A model generated the notes under the pieces. It had not been told where the DNA came from. It saw only the letters and a program-made list of their open reading frames with translations, and ran no database searches. Of a stretch of DNA of 64,000 bases, positions 31,557 to 40,242 are shown in pieces. The stretch's first letter is position 1, and each line of letters begins with the position of its first letter. This DNA comes from Leptospira haakeii (lineage in GTDB: Bacteria > Spirochaetota > Leptospiria > Leptospirales > Leptospiraceae): assembly GCF_002812045.1 (NCBI RefSeq), contig NZ_NPEG01000004.1, forward strand, positions 172,722 to 236,721, given 5' to 3'. The position numbers and the translations under genes are program-made.

Positions 31557-32195
31557 ATGAAACATGTATATCTGATACTATTTCTTTTAATTCCTATGCG
31601 ATTATTTTCTTGGGATTTGGAGAAGGATAAAAATGGGATCACTGTCCATACCAGAGCAGTGGAAGGTTCTGAATTAAAAGAATTTCGCGGAAAAACAAAA
31701 CTTAAAGCAGATCTGAATACTGTGATCTCTTTAATGGAAGATAATCCTAATTACGTTACTTGGTTTAAAAATTGTAAACATGCGGAAGCGGTTAAAGTTT
31801 TAAATACAAGAGAGAAGTATATTTATATTCAGAATGGCGCTCCTTGGCCGGTGGACGATCGAGACTTTGTGATCCATACCGTTTTTAGTCAGGACAAAAC
31901 TACTGGAGCGGTAACTTATTCAATCCGACCTGTTGCAAATATAGTTGCCGAGAAGAAAGGGCTCGTTAGAGGAGAGCTTAAAGGTTTTTGGAAATTTGTT
32001 CCAGTAGGAGACGAAATAGAAGTTACCTACCAGATACTAAGTGATCCTGGTGGAAGTATCCCTACCTCTATCGCGAATTTTGTGGTGGTAGATATTCCTT
32101 ATGAAACATTAAAGAAGATGAAGGAAAAAGTGACAGAGTCTAAATATATCAATTCTCCTAAACATCCTGATTTGATTCTTCCGGTCGCTAAATAA
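31557..32195 (+). CDS. Exported START/SRPBCC-domain lipid-binding-like protein
   Basis: A 212-residue protein with a signal peptide (HVYLILFLLIPMRLFSW) and a START-like fold: WDLEKDKNGITVHTR, a NYVTWFKNCKHAEAVK helix, YIYIQNGAPWPVDDRDFVIH and GGSIPTSIANFVVVDIPYETL. Members of this group bind hydrophobic ligands such as lipids in a deep pocket; export suggests a periplasmic role. The ATG at 31557 is chosen because a TTG four codons earlier is too close to AGAGG. It converges on the outer-membrane protein gene. Confidence 0.85.
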   Translation: MKHVYLILFLLIPMRLFSWDLEKDKNGITVHTRAVEGSELKEFRGKTKLKADLNTVISLMEDNPNYVTWFKNCKHAEAVKVLNTREKYIYIQNGAPWPVDDRDFVIHTVFSQDKTTGAVTYSIRPVANIVAEKKGLVRGELKGFWKFVPVGDEIEVTYQILSDPGGSIPTSIANFVVVDIPYETLKKMKEKVTESKYINSPKHPDLILPVAK

Positions 32196-32206
32196 GAATT
32201 AGAATT

Positions 32207-33142
32207 TTATAATTTATAGTTCACACCAAAAAACAGTCCGCCATATGCGGACTGCATATCCAACTTTCTGGAATATTGGTTAGAGAGTAGTATATTGTCT
32301 TGGTTTGTTGATTCCGTAAGAGGGGAAAGCCTTCCATCCTGTCTTATATAAAATGAGGCAGTATCTCCGTTAAAGGAACCGTCAAATGAGGTGATATTGA
32401 TCCAGGCCAAATAAGTCCCGAAACTTAAACTTACTCTTTCATTGATTGGATGGATCAAGGAACCTTCTAATCGAAATTCAAGTCCGCTTCCTCTCATATT
32501 TCCATTTTGTTGGTAATATTCTTTTCCGTCGGTGGCGTAACCTTTCGTTATCCATAATGCTCTTGTGATCCCGAGTCCTAACCCTGTTTCCCAACGGAAA
32601 TATCTGTTCAGTCTACCTTCTTGCCAGACCATCCCTAAAACATAAAAACTTTCCATTTCAAAATTCAATTTAGTATAAAAGGGTTCAGAGGTAAGATTAG
32701 TGAGATGAAATGGATCGTAGTATCTATATCCGCCTATTATCCCGACCTTAAAATTTTCGCTTAGCCTGGTCCTGGCTAAAAATTCTCCTTGGATACTTCC
32801 TCTTGTGTTTTCCTGTTTTGTTTGGCTGGCGACTAGAGGATTCAAGTTGGAACTAAAACCGTTTAAATTCTGATCGAATCTATTCGGTCCTCTCATTCCA
32901 AAACCGAATCTGGCACCGAATTCCCAGGTGTCTGGAGTTTCGGGAGCTCTGTTTTCCGGCATTTCCTTCAGTTTAGGCGTGGTTATAACATTTTCTTCTG
33001 CACCCAGGGAAATCATTCCGAACAGTAACCCAGTCAGGATGATAGAATAGAAACTTGCTCTTCTGCCTTTAGGCCCCGACCGCTTTTCAAAAAGGAGTGG
33101 TTTTGGGACTGGATGCGTGAAAACTGTGTTGGAGCCCGGCAT
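32207..33142 (-). CDS. Predicted outer-membrane beta-barrel protein
   Basis: The protein has an internal signal peptide (RRASFYSIILTGLLFGMISL then GAEEN) and a mature region of alternating amphipathic strands such as WEFGARFGFGMRG, FKVGIIGGYRYYD, FRWETGLGLGITRAL and VSLSFGTYLAWINI, ending in YGGLFFGVNYKL, compatible with an outer-membrane barrel. No specific family is recognised. The ATG at 33142 leaves a long positively charged stretch before the hydrophobic core; the frame is open to a TTG at 33217 that would overlap the divergent transporter gene. No start has a clear ribosome site. Confidence 0.72.
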   Translation of the reverse strand: MPGSNTVFTHPVPKPLLFEKRSGPKGRRASFYSIILTGLLFGMISLGAEENVITTPKLKEMPENRAPETPDTWEFGARFGFGMRGPNRFDQNLNGFSSNLNPLVASQTKQENTRGSIQGEFLARTRLSENFKVGIIGGYRYYDPFHLTNLTSEPFYTKLNFEMESFYVLGMVWQEGRLNRYFRWETGLGLGITRALWITKGYATDGKEYYQQNGNMRGSGLEFRLEGSLIHPINERVSLSFGTYLAWINITSFDGSFNGDTASFYIRQDGRLSPLTESTNQDNILLSNQYSRKLDMQSAYGGLFFGVNYKL

Positions 33143-33207
33143 ACGAGCAGAAAATTTCGGGCCAATAATTCTAAAAGCCTTTATTTTTAAGGAAAAGATG
33201 GATTGGA

Positions 33208-35430
33208 ATGCTAACAACTAAACTATTTCCGTTCTTGGATTTGGATCTTCTAAAACCATATTTTTATTTTTTACTCTTCATCGGGTTATACCTAACATTC
33301 CGCTTAAAGTTTCCACAAATCCGTTTTTTATTTTTAGCGATTAAAATTTTTTCCGGGAACATGGACTATAAAGGTTCCCGAGGACGTTTGGTACATTCTC
33401 AAGCGTTATATGCAGGAACAGGTTCGTCCTTACTTCCTGGAGCGGTGCTTGGATCAGCATTAGCTTTAGTATTAGCGGGCCCAGGAGTTTTACTTTGGAT
33501 CTGGCTTTCTAGTTTTCTGATCATGCCGCTTCGTTTCGTTTCTTCTACACTTGCGATCCGATTCAGGATCAAATTGGAAAGTGGAAGATACCTTTCAGGC
33601 CCGATGTATTTTATAGAAAAAGCACTGAGAGCTAGATGGCTTGCTATCGCTTTTTCTTTGGCATGTTTGTTAACAGTACTTTCGATGGGAAGTGCGGTCC
33701 CTATTTTAGGAGCTTCCTTCTTAGCGCAGAATGGACTAGATATCCAAGGGATGACGGTTCCGTTTTTAGTTTCCATCATAGTAGTATTCGTGGTATTAGG
33801 CGGGATCAGAAGGATCGGAAAAGTTTCTTCTTATATTGCTCCGATTGGCCTCATTCTGTTTTTCTTAAGTTATGTTCTATTGTTCAGGGATCATCTGGGC
33901 AATTTTTACTTTTTCTTAGAATCTGTATTTAAAGAAGCGATGCAGCCATTCTCCTTACTACTTGGAGGCGGATTTTCTCTCGCAAGGATTTTCAGCACCG
34001 GAACAGGGATGTTTTTCTTATCCACTGAAACTGGGATCGGAAAAAGCGCAGGAGTAGCAGGTGTGGTTCGTACTGATTCCGCTGCAAAACAGGGAATCGT
34101 GAGCATGCTTGCCACATTCTTCGAAGGTTTTGTGATCTCCACTTTGGTGATCTATGCATTATTTTCCTTCGGAGTTAAGGATCTTGAGTCTGTTAAAAAT
34201 TTCTTATACGTTTTAATAAACGGTCCCACGGATCCCGCAAGACTGGCTCTAATAATATCCTTCTTATTATTCTCTATAGTTGCGATCTCCGGATGGTTTT
34301 ATACCGGTGAACAGAATGCGAGATATATCTTTGGCGAAAAATTTGCAAACGCCTATAGGATCTTATTCATAGCTTCCCTACTAGGCTCCGCATATGCTTA
34401 CGTTCAATACGGAGAAGATTTTTTATTACAAGTTTTCGGTATCGGCTATGGGCTCGCGCTTATCACTGCTGTTCCTGTATTAATCAGTTTGGTTCTTTTG
34501 GCTAAAGTTGCTCAAGGAGAACTCAGAAAATTCCTGGAGGGTGGAGCACATTACGAAATCTTTAAGGATTTTTACCTCCTTCTTCTTTCCATCTTACCTA
34601 AAAACTTGGTTTCTTTATTATTCGGGATCTTGGCTTCTTTGAGACTGCCTAGGTTCATCATGATCCCAATCTTAAAGGCATTCGCAAAAGCATATAAGAT
34701 CAATTTGAACGAAGCTGAGTTGGAGATCCAAGAATATAATTCATTAAACCAATTTTTTACCAGAGCCTTAAAAGCAGGAGCAAGGATCATAGATTCTGCA
34801 GAGAATGCTCTTGTTTCCCCTGTGGATGCAAGGATCACAGGTTTTGGGGATATCAACGATCAGGTGATTCTACAGGCAAAAGGTGTGGATTATAATCTGA
34901 AAGAATTGTTAGGGGGAGATAAGTATCTTTCCAAATTCCAGAACGGAAAATATATCACATTCTATCTTTCTCCTCAGGATTATCATAGGATCCATTCTCC
35001 TGCATACGGTAGAATATTAGGATATTATTATGAACCCGGAAAACTATTCCCAGTAAACGAATTGGCGGTTTTCGGGATCAGAGGTCTTTTTCCTAAGAAC
35101 GAAAGATTGATCACATTCTTACAGACTGAATTCGGACTCGTAGCGGTGATCAAAGTGGGCGCTTCTAACGTAGGTCGTATTCGTGTGACGTATGATAAAA
35201 AGATCATCACGAATACTCTTATTCGAACTACTAAAGAAGAAGATTATAAAGACGTTTCAATCATGATCGAAAAAGGCGCGGAACTAGGTAGATTTGAAAT
35301 GGGTTCAACAGTGATCTTGATCCTTGAAAGAGATACTTTCGATTTTGCGGAACTTCCTCTGAACGAAAAAGTGACTTATGGAACCACGATCGGGACTTTC
35401 AGAAAACAGGTTTTAAAACTTCCTAGATAA
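33208..35430 (+). CDS. Fusion of AGCS-type amino-acid:cation symporter and phosphatidylserine decarboxylase
   Basis: Residues about 1-445 form a multi-helix domain aligned with the alanine/glycine:sodium symporter family ([65 protein letters not shown]). The usual GxGNIxGVA motif has become [11 protein letters not shown]. Residues about 458-740 are a complete phosphatidylserine decarboxylase: [22 protein letters not shown] (Asp540), [11 protein letters not shown] (His596) and EMGSTVIL, where cleavage before Ser700 would create the pyruvoyl enzyme. One protein may thus combine a transport-like domain with phosphatidylethanolamine synthesis at the inner membrane. No stop or ribosome site separates the halves. 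The DUF971 gene starts two bases after the stop. Confidence 0.92.
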   Translation: MLTTKLFPFLDLDLLKPYFYFLLFIGLYLTFRLKFPQIRFLFLAIKIFSGNMDYKGSRGRLVHSQALYAGTGSSLLPGAVLGSALALVLAGPGVLLWIWLSSFLIMPLRFVSSTLAIRFRIKLESGRYLSGPMYFIEKALRARWLAIAFSLACLLTVLSMGSAVPILGASFLAQNGLDIQGMTVPFLVSIIVVFVVLGGIRRIGKVSSYIAPIGLILFFLSYVLLFRDHLGNFYFFLESVFKEAMQPFSLLLGGGFSLARIFSTGTGMFFLSTETGIGKSAGVAGVVRTDSAAKQGIVSMLATFFEGFVISTLVIYALFSFGVKDLESVKNFLYVLINGPTDPARLALIISFLLFSIVAISGWFYTGEQNARYIFGEKFANAYRILFIASLLGSAYAYVQYGEDFLLQVFGIGYGLALITAVPVLISLVLLAKVAQGELRKFLEGGAHYEIFKDFYLLLLSILPKNLVSLLFGILASLRLPRFIMIPILKAFAKAYKINLNEAELEIQEYNSLNQFFTRALKAGARIIDSAENALVSPVDARITGFGDINDQVILQAKGVDYNLKELLGGDKYLSKFQNGKYITFYLSPQDYHRIHSPAYGRILGYYYEPGKLFPVNELAVFGIRGLFPKNERLITFLQTEFGLVAVIKVGASNVGRIRVTYDKKIITNTLIRTTKEEDYKDVSIMIEKGAELGRFEMGSTVILILERDTFDFAELPLNEKVTYGTTIGTFRKQVLKLPR

Positions 35431-35431
35431 T

Positions 35432-35761
35432 ATGAGTCTTAGTTTAAAAGCTACTACACCAGAAACTATAGAATTCGATGAGAATATTCTAAAAATAGAA
35501 TGGAAAGACGGAGTTATCTCCGAATTTCCTCTATTGGAACTCAGAAAAAGATGCCCTTGCGTGGTTTGTAAGGGAGGCCATGGCGGAAAAATAGGCGCGG
35601 CTACTGGCGGGATTAAAGAGGCAAAATTATTGTCTTTTTCCAAGGTGGGAAGATACGCGATCAATTTAGTTTGGGGAGATTATCATAATACGGGCATTTA
35701 CAGCTTCGATTCTCTCAGATTGTACGCTCAGGGAGAACCTGGGGATCTGGGAATTCCCTGA
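35432..35761 (+). CDS. DUF971 family protein
   Basis: A 109-residue protein of the DUF971 (GBBH-like N-terminal) family: LKIEWKDGVISEFPLLELRKRCPC, the Cys pair CPCVVC and GRYAINLVWGDYHNTGIYSFDSLR. The three Cys and a His may bind zinc or take part in Fe-S handling, as proposed for relatives. It starts one base after the stop of the transporter-Psd fusion, so it is probably translated from the same message. Confidence 0.9.
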   Translation: MSLSLKATTPETIEFDENILKIEWKDGVISEFPLLELRKRCPCVVCKGGHGGKIGAATGGIKEAKLLSFSKVGRYAINLVWGDYHNTGIYSFDSLRLYAQGEPGDLGIP

Positions 35762-35847
35762 TTCTGTCTCGAACTAGTCTTTCTAACTAAAATATGCCCT
35801 TTCCAAAGCCGAAATTAATAAAAGGCCTAATGGAGGGAGACAAAAGG

Positions 35848-36354
35848 GTGATCTTAAAATTCTTGAATCGGGTCCTCTTTGTCTTTCTGATATTTTCAGT
35901 ATTCGCTTCTCTCTCGCCCGAAAAGAAGAAGGAGCCGAATTCCCCCCTGAACCTGACAATTCCCTTCGATTGGTTTCCTATGGAACCATTTGCTGGAGGG
36001 ATTTTTGCGGCAAAAGATTATAATGAGTCCGCAAGTGTCCTAATCACTCGAAAAGAATTAACTGAATCTGTGGACCATGGTGCCTTAAATAGGGATTTCC
36101 AAATGGGAGTCATTGACTCTATTAAAAAAGGGAATGGCAGGATTATCGAATTCGGGGAATTAGAAGTGGCAAGTCGTCCCGCATTCAGAGTTTATTATAA
36201 AGATAAGGGAAGTAATCTCCATATTCTACATATTACATTATTTAAAGAAAACGTAATGTATGGCATCATGTTTTTTTGCTTGGGGGAAGATCCTGGCCAA
36301 AGATACGATGTCCAAAAAATGGTCAAAAAAGCCTATTTCAGGGTGGATACCTAA
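35848..36354 (+). CDS. Hypothetical exported or anchored protein
   Basis: The protein has an N-terminal hydrophobic segment (KFLNRVLFVFLIFSVFASL) followed by a mixed alpha/beta domain with IPFDWFPMEPFAGGIFAAKD and FRVYYKDKGSNLHILHITLF; the shape resembles small periplasmic stress-type domains but I assign no family. I choose the GTG at 35848 because GGAGGGAG lies eight bases upstream; an ATG at 35794 is in frame and would add 18 residues. It follows the DUF971 gene by about 90 bases and may be its co-transcript. Confidence 0.7.
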   Translation: MILKFLNRVLFVFLIFSVFASLSPEKKKEPNSPLNLTIPFDWFPMEPFAGGIFAAKDYNESASVLITRKELTESVDHGALNRDFQMGVIDSIKKGNGRIIEFGELEVASRPAFRVYYKDKGSNLHILHITLFKENVMYGIMFFCLGEDPGQRYDVQKMVKKAYFRVDT

Positions 36355-36388
36355 AAAATTATCACTGATTATAGGTTTCTTTCTTTAA

Positions 36389-37906
36389 TCAAACATTGTG
36401 CAAAAACATTTTATAGGCAGGATTATCCGTTTCTTCTTCATAAGGATAACCTAAACTTTTAAGCCTTTCTCTAAAACCTTCTCTGTCGGAAGAAGGAACC
36501 TGGAATCCTACCAATACTCTTCCATAATCAGCCCCGTGATTTCTATAATGGAATAATGTAATATTCCAATTGGTTCCGACTGATTCCAGAAATTTTAACA
36601 AGGCACCCGGGCGTTCCGGGAATTCACATCTAAGGATAATCTCATCTTTAAGTTCGGAAACTCTTCCACCCACCATATAACGAATATGGATCTTAGCAGT
36701 TTCATTCGCGCTGATATCTAAAACTTCATAACCCAATGATTCTAATTCAGAGATTACTTTTTCTTTTTCAGAATGAGCACCTTTCAGTTTTAAACCCACA
36801 AATACATGTGCTTGTTTGTCAGTAGCATATCTATAATTGAACTCGGTGATGATCTTATTCCCTAAAGTCTGAACGAATTTTAAATAACTTCCGGTTTTTT
36901 CAGGGATAGTGACTCCGAGCAAAATTTCCCTGGATTCCCCGATTTCCGCTCTTTCCGCAACATGTCTGAGCCTATCAAAATTCATGTTCGCGCCGCTATT
37001 GATCGCTATAAGCGCTCCGGTTCGATTCGGATTTTTGTTTGCATAAGATTTTAATCCTGCAAGAGACAATGCACCAGCAGGTTCCGCGATCACTCTCATA
37101 TCCTCGAATATATCTTTGACTGCTGCACAGATTTCATCCGTGTTTGCTACTAATACATCGTCTAAAAGTTCTTTGCATACTTTGAATGTTTCTTCTCCTG
37201 CTTGTCTGACTGCGACCCCGTCTGCAAATAATCCAACTCTATCTAAGATAACTCTTTTACCAGCAGAGATTGCCTCTTTCATCGAAGCTGCGTCTGAAGG
37301 TTCTACTCCGATAACTTTGATCTCTGGTCTTAAAAATTTAATATAAGAAGAAACTCCTGCGGCTAAACCTCCGCCTCCTATTGGAATAAAAATGGCTTCG
37401 ATTGGATCCGGATACTGCTGCAAAATTTCTAAACCGACTGTTCCTTGTCCCGCGATCACATCCGGATCGTCGTAAGGATGAATGAATTTTAGTCCCTTCT
37501 CCTTTTCTAATTTCCTAGCATGGGAATACGCTTCGTCGAAAGTATCTCCATGAAGAACGATATCTGCTCCAAAATATTGGACCGCTTCTATTTTTATGGA
37601 TGGGGTAGTAATAGGCATCACAATGATAGCCTTGATTCCTAATTTTTGAGCGGAGAGCGCAACTCCTTGCGCATGATTTCCTGCAGAAGCGCAGATGACT
37701 CCGGTTCTTTTTTCGTCAGTGGAAAGCCTGGAAATTAGATTGTATGCTCCTCTTATTTTAAAGGAGAATATTGGTTGGAGGTCTTCCCTTTTTAATAGGA
37801 CCGAAGAATTTAATCTTTGGCTCATTCTGATCATAGGATCCAAAGGAGTATGGACCGCGACATCGTAAACTCTCGCGTCTAAAATTTTGCGGATATAATC
37901 TATCAC
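36389..37906 (-). CDS. ilvA: Threonine dehydratase (biosynthetic type, with ACT-like domains)
   Basis: The PLP enzyme converts threonine to 2-oxobutanoate, the entry to isoleucine synthesis. The first 320 residues form the catalytic domain with SFKIRGAYNLI (PLP Lys), CASAGNHAQGVALSA, IPIGGGGLAAGVS and AINSGANMNFDRLRH. The C-terminal 170 residues hold two ACT-like regulatory modules (GVTIPEKTGSYLKFVQ and LRCEFPERPGALLKFLES), typical of feedback-inhibited biosynthetic enzymes. I use the GTG at 37906, which gives an N-terminus (IDYIRKILDARVYDVA) like that of E. coli IlvA and has GGGG upstream; a TTG at 37927 is also in frame. The DoxX gene lies upstream on the same strand. Confidence 0.93.
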   Translation of the reverse strand: MIDYIRKILDARVYDVAVHTPLDPMIRMSQRLNSSVLLKREDLQPIFSFKIRGAYNLISRLSTDEKRTGVICASAGNHAQGVALSAQKLGIKAIIVMPITTPSIKIEAVQYFGADIVLHGDTFDEAYSHARKLEKEKGLKFIHPYDDPDVIAGQGTVGLEILQQYPDPIEAIFIPIGGGGLAAGVSSYIKFLRPEIKVIGVEPSDAASMKEAISAGKRVILDRVGLFADGVAVRQAGEETFKVCKELLDDVLVANTDEICAAVKDIFEDMRVIAEPAGALSLAGLKSYANKNPNRTGALIAINSGANMNFDRLRHVAERAEIGESREILLGVTIPEKTGSYLKFVQTLGNKIITEFNYRYATDKQAHVFVGLKLKGAHSEKEKVISELESLGYEVLDISANETAKIHIRYMVGGRVSELKDEIILRCEFPERPGALLKFLESVGTNWNITLFHYRNHGADYGRVLVGFQVPSSDREGFRERLKSLGYPYEEETDNPAYKMFLHNV

Positions 37907-37953
37907 GAAAGAAATCCCCAAGAGCAAAATCGCTCTTAGGGATAGGATTTAAT

Positions 37954-38388
37954 CTACTTGGATTTACTTCCAAAGATTTTTTGATCTAAAGAGAATCTTC
38001 CTGCGCCTACTGTCAAAAATACCAAAGATATCGTAAAAAATACTCCTGCCAATTCGTAGGATCTTCCACCGGTCAGATTGATAAAAGAGTCCCCCAAGAT
38101 CACAGAATGAAAATAGGCGGCCACGATCATAGTGCAAACGATCCCGAAGGAGGCGAGCCTTGTCAGAAGACCGATTACCCAAGCGATCCCTCCGCCGAAT
38201 TCTGAAAGCGCAGCCAAAAATTGAAAAATAGCAGGCACCGAGGAATCAGGCCCCATCCAATGGAAAGGGTCTTGTATTTTTCCCCAGCCATGCAGTATAA
38301 ACGCATATCCGCAAACAACTCTTGCTACTAAGATTGCTAAATCAGCTTTGATATTTAAAGTTTCGTTTTTAAAAATGTCTAAATTCAT
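37954..38388 (-). CDS. DoxX family membrane protein
   Basis: A 144-residue protein with four membrane helices and the DoxX hallmarks FILHGWGKIQDP, LSEFGGGIAWVIGLLTRLAS and SYELAGVFFTISLVFL. DoxX proteins are linked to quinone or thiol redox balance and detoxification, with little biochemistry known. AAAGGAAAT precedes the ATG. It lies downstream of the SRPBCC genes on the same strand and may be the last member of that cluster. Confidence 0.9.
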   Translation of the reverse strand: MNLDIFKNETLNIKADLAILVARVVCGYAFILHGWGKIQDPFHWMGPDSSVPAIFQFLAALSEFGGGIAWVIGLLTRLASFGIVCTMIVAAYFHSVILGDSFINLTGGRSYELAGVFFTISLVFLTVGAGRFSLDQKIFGSKSK

Positions 38389-38424
38389 CCAATATTTCCT
38401 TTAAATTTTAATAATATTCTAATA

Positions 38425-38643
38425 TCAGGACCCTTGGATCCTGCGGAGAAATTCCGCTAATCTTTCGAAAGCCTCTTCCCAAAATCGACTTATTTCTTTC
38501 TTTTCCTCCGGAACAGAGAATAGAGCCGTAAAGAAGATCTTTTTTTTATAAAAAATATCGTCCTGAGATTTTTTAGTTCGGATCTTTTCTTTATCGGGAG
38601 GTTTATGAAAATAGTGGGAGTAACCTCCCACTTTCGGGTCCAT
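38425..38643 (-). CDS. Small ORF with ArsR-like C-terminal tail, possibly a gene remnant
   Basis: An open frame of 72 codons with GGAG seven bases before its ATG. The first part is basic and without motif (GGYSHYFHKPPDKEK). The end, ISRFWEEAFERLAEFLRRIQ, aligns with the tail of the ArsR regulator of this cluster (HYKHFWEESLDRLDAYLQQLQ). That suggests a decayed arsR-type copy or a small protein that keeps the dimer-helix end. The rest of the 382-base gap between the DoxX and SRPBCC genes is A/T rich with no other gene seen. Confidence 0.4.
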   Translation of the reverse strand: MDPKVGGYSHYFHKPPDKEKIRTKKSQDDIFYKKKIFFTALFSVPEEKKEISRFWEEAFERLAEFLRRIQGS

Positions 38644-38770
38644 CTTAAGCTCCGGCTCTTTTCCTTTTTTGGAAAGGAAAGATGATGATCCAAAAACTTA
38701 GTATTTGCAACGGATTTACTTTCATATTCTGTTTCCTTAATGTTTATTTTTTATTTCCCATCCAGGGTAA

Positions 38771-39208
38771 TTAAACCTTTGCCAGAAGTTCTTCTAAACG
38801 ATCGAAATTTTGTTCGTTCCCATCCACTGCATAAACTTTGATCTGCTCACATTCTTCAGCAGTTTCGAACAACATTCTGAAAACTAATTTTGTCTTTTCT
38901 CCGATTGATTCGAATGTTGTAGTCACTTTGAAAATCGGGCCAGATAAATGATCGAATACTATCTTTTCCGGTTCTACGATTTCTTGAAATACGCTTCGAT
39001 TCGGGTAATCCGTTCCATCAGGACCGTGCATGATAAATTTCCATTCTCCGCCCGGCCTTTGATCAAAGATCTCGAAAGTGTTCTTAAAACCTTTTGGTCC
39101 CCACCAGTTCTTTAATTGTTCCGGGTCTGTCCAAGCCTTGAAAACTTTCTCTCTTTGAAAATTTACAACTCTTGTGCTTACGATTTCTTTAGGATTATCT
39201 TGGTTCAT
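38771..39208 (-). CDS. SRPBCC/AHSA1 domain protein (copy 3 of cluster)
   Basis: A 145-residue AHSA1-type START-fold protein: REKVFKAWTDPEQLKNWWGP, GGEWKFIMHGPDGTDYPN and a final LDRLEELL-type helix. These proteins bind hydrophobic ligands or act as chaperone cofactors, and are often paired with ArsR regulators. AGAGAG precedes the ATG. It is the third of three tandem paralogues transcribed from the arsR side; it is closest in sequence to the copy at 39766-40221 (both have HGPDGxDYPNR). Confidence 0.9.
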   Translation of the reverse strand: MNQDNPKEIVSTRVVNFQREKVFKAWTDPEQLKNWWGPKGFKNTFEIFDQRPGGEWKFIMHGPDGTDYPNRSVFQEIVEPEKIVFDHLSGPIFKVTTTFESIGEKTKLVFRMLFETAEECEQIKVYAVDGNEQNFDRLEELLAKV

Positions 39209-39228
39209 AAATTTCTCTCTAAGATCAA

Positions 39229-39699
39229 TTAAGCAAAAATTGCAGTAAGTTTATCCAATGTTTGGGTCCAACCTTCTTCCATACCTTCCACTGCAGGATA
39301 GAGTTCAGGATCCACTTTTATAGGAAGCGCACGCACCTGAAGTTCCGTTTGAGAACCTTTGTCCGCGAATAGAATAGTGATTTGGATTTCCGCCGCGGGT
39401 TTTTTGCCATCCATCTCGAATGCGATATAAGATGAGAATACGATCTTTTCTAAAGCGACGATCTCCTTATAAGTACCATTCATTGGATTGATCCCTCCTT
39501 CCGGATCTCTCATATGGATGAGGATCTCTCCGCCTGGACGAAGATCCAATTGGCAGAGAGGAGCCGTAAAACCATGAGGACCCCACCACTGAGATACCAT
39601 ATTCGGATCTGTCCAAGCCTTCCAAACCAGATCTCTTGGTGCATTTAGAGTCCTAGTTAATACCATCTCTTTAAATTCAGGTTGTTTGATCTCGTTCAC
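39229..39699 (-). CDS. SRPBCC/AHSA1 domain protein (copy 2 of cluster)
   Basis: A 156-residue AHSA1-type protein with TRTLNAPRDLVWKAWTDPNM, WWGPHGFTAP, RPGGEILIHMRDPEGG and the C-terminal EGWTQTLDKLTAIFA helix. It is more divergent from the other two copies, especially after residue 75. The start is GTG with GGAGAAG upstream. Spacing to its neighbours is 20 bases downstream and 66 upstream, consistent with one transcript. Confidence 0.9.
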   Translation of the reverse strand: MNEIKQPEFKEMVLTRTLNAPRDLVWKAWTDPNMVSQWWGPHGFTAPLCQLDLRPGGEILIHMRDPEGGINPMNGTYKEIVALEKIVFSSYIAFEMDGKKPAAEIQITILFADKGSQTELQVRALPIKVDPELYPAVEGMEEGWTQTLDKLTAIFA

Positions 39700-39765
39700 A
39701 AACTTCTTCTCCGCTTTTTAAAAAATTATTATATTCGAAAATATTTAGGAACTGGCGCAAACATC

Positions 39766-40221
39766 TTAGTTTTTTACCAGGAATTCTTGCAGACGTCCCA
39801 GAGTTTCTCTGAGTCCATCCAATGCGTAGTCTGCGACTTTTTTAATATCATCTTCGCTGGAGAAGATAGTTCTCATGGTAAGTTTGGTTTTGGAACCTTC
39901 TTCTTCGAAGCGAACGATCACATGGAATTGTTTCGGATTGGAATCGTCTCCGTGATCATAGACCAATTTTTCAGGTTTAACCACTTCTATGAACTCTACT
40001 CGGTTCGGATAATCTACTCCATCCGGACCATGCATTGTAAATCTCCAGACTCCTCCCGGTTTTACGCTCATTTCATGAATTGTATTCGTAAAGCCGTTCG
40101 GTCCCCACCAAATCGCAACTTGTTTAGGGTCTGTCCAGGCACTCCAAACTAATTCTCTTGGGGCATCAAAAGTTTTAACCCCTATAATTTCTTTTCCAAC
40201 AACTGAAACTTCTGCCTTCAT
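39766..40221 (-). CDS. SRPBCC/AHSA1 domain protein (copy 1 of cluster)
   Basis: A 151-residue AHSA1-type protein with VKTFDAPRELVWSAWTDPKQ, IWWGPNGFTNTIHEM, GGVWRFTMHGPDGVDYPN and a closing LDGLRETLGRLQEFL helix. AAGGAA precedes the ATG. It follows the MFS exporter gene by 21 bases. The tandem paralogues probably arose by local duplication. Confidence 0.9.
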   Translation of the reverse strand: MKAEVSVVGKEIIGVKTFDAPRELVWSAWTDPKQVAIWWGPNGFTNTIHEMSVKPGGVWRFTMHGPDGVDYPNRVEFIEVVKPEKLVYDHGDDSNPKQFHVIVRFEEEGSKTKLTMRTIFSSEDDIKKVADYALDGLRETLGRLQEFLVKN

Positions 40222-40242
40222 TCTATTTTCCTTATATTAATA

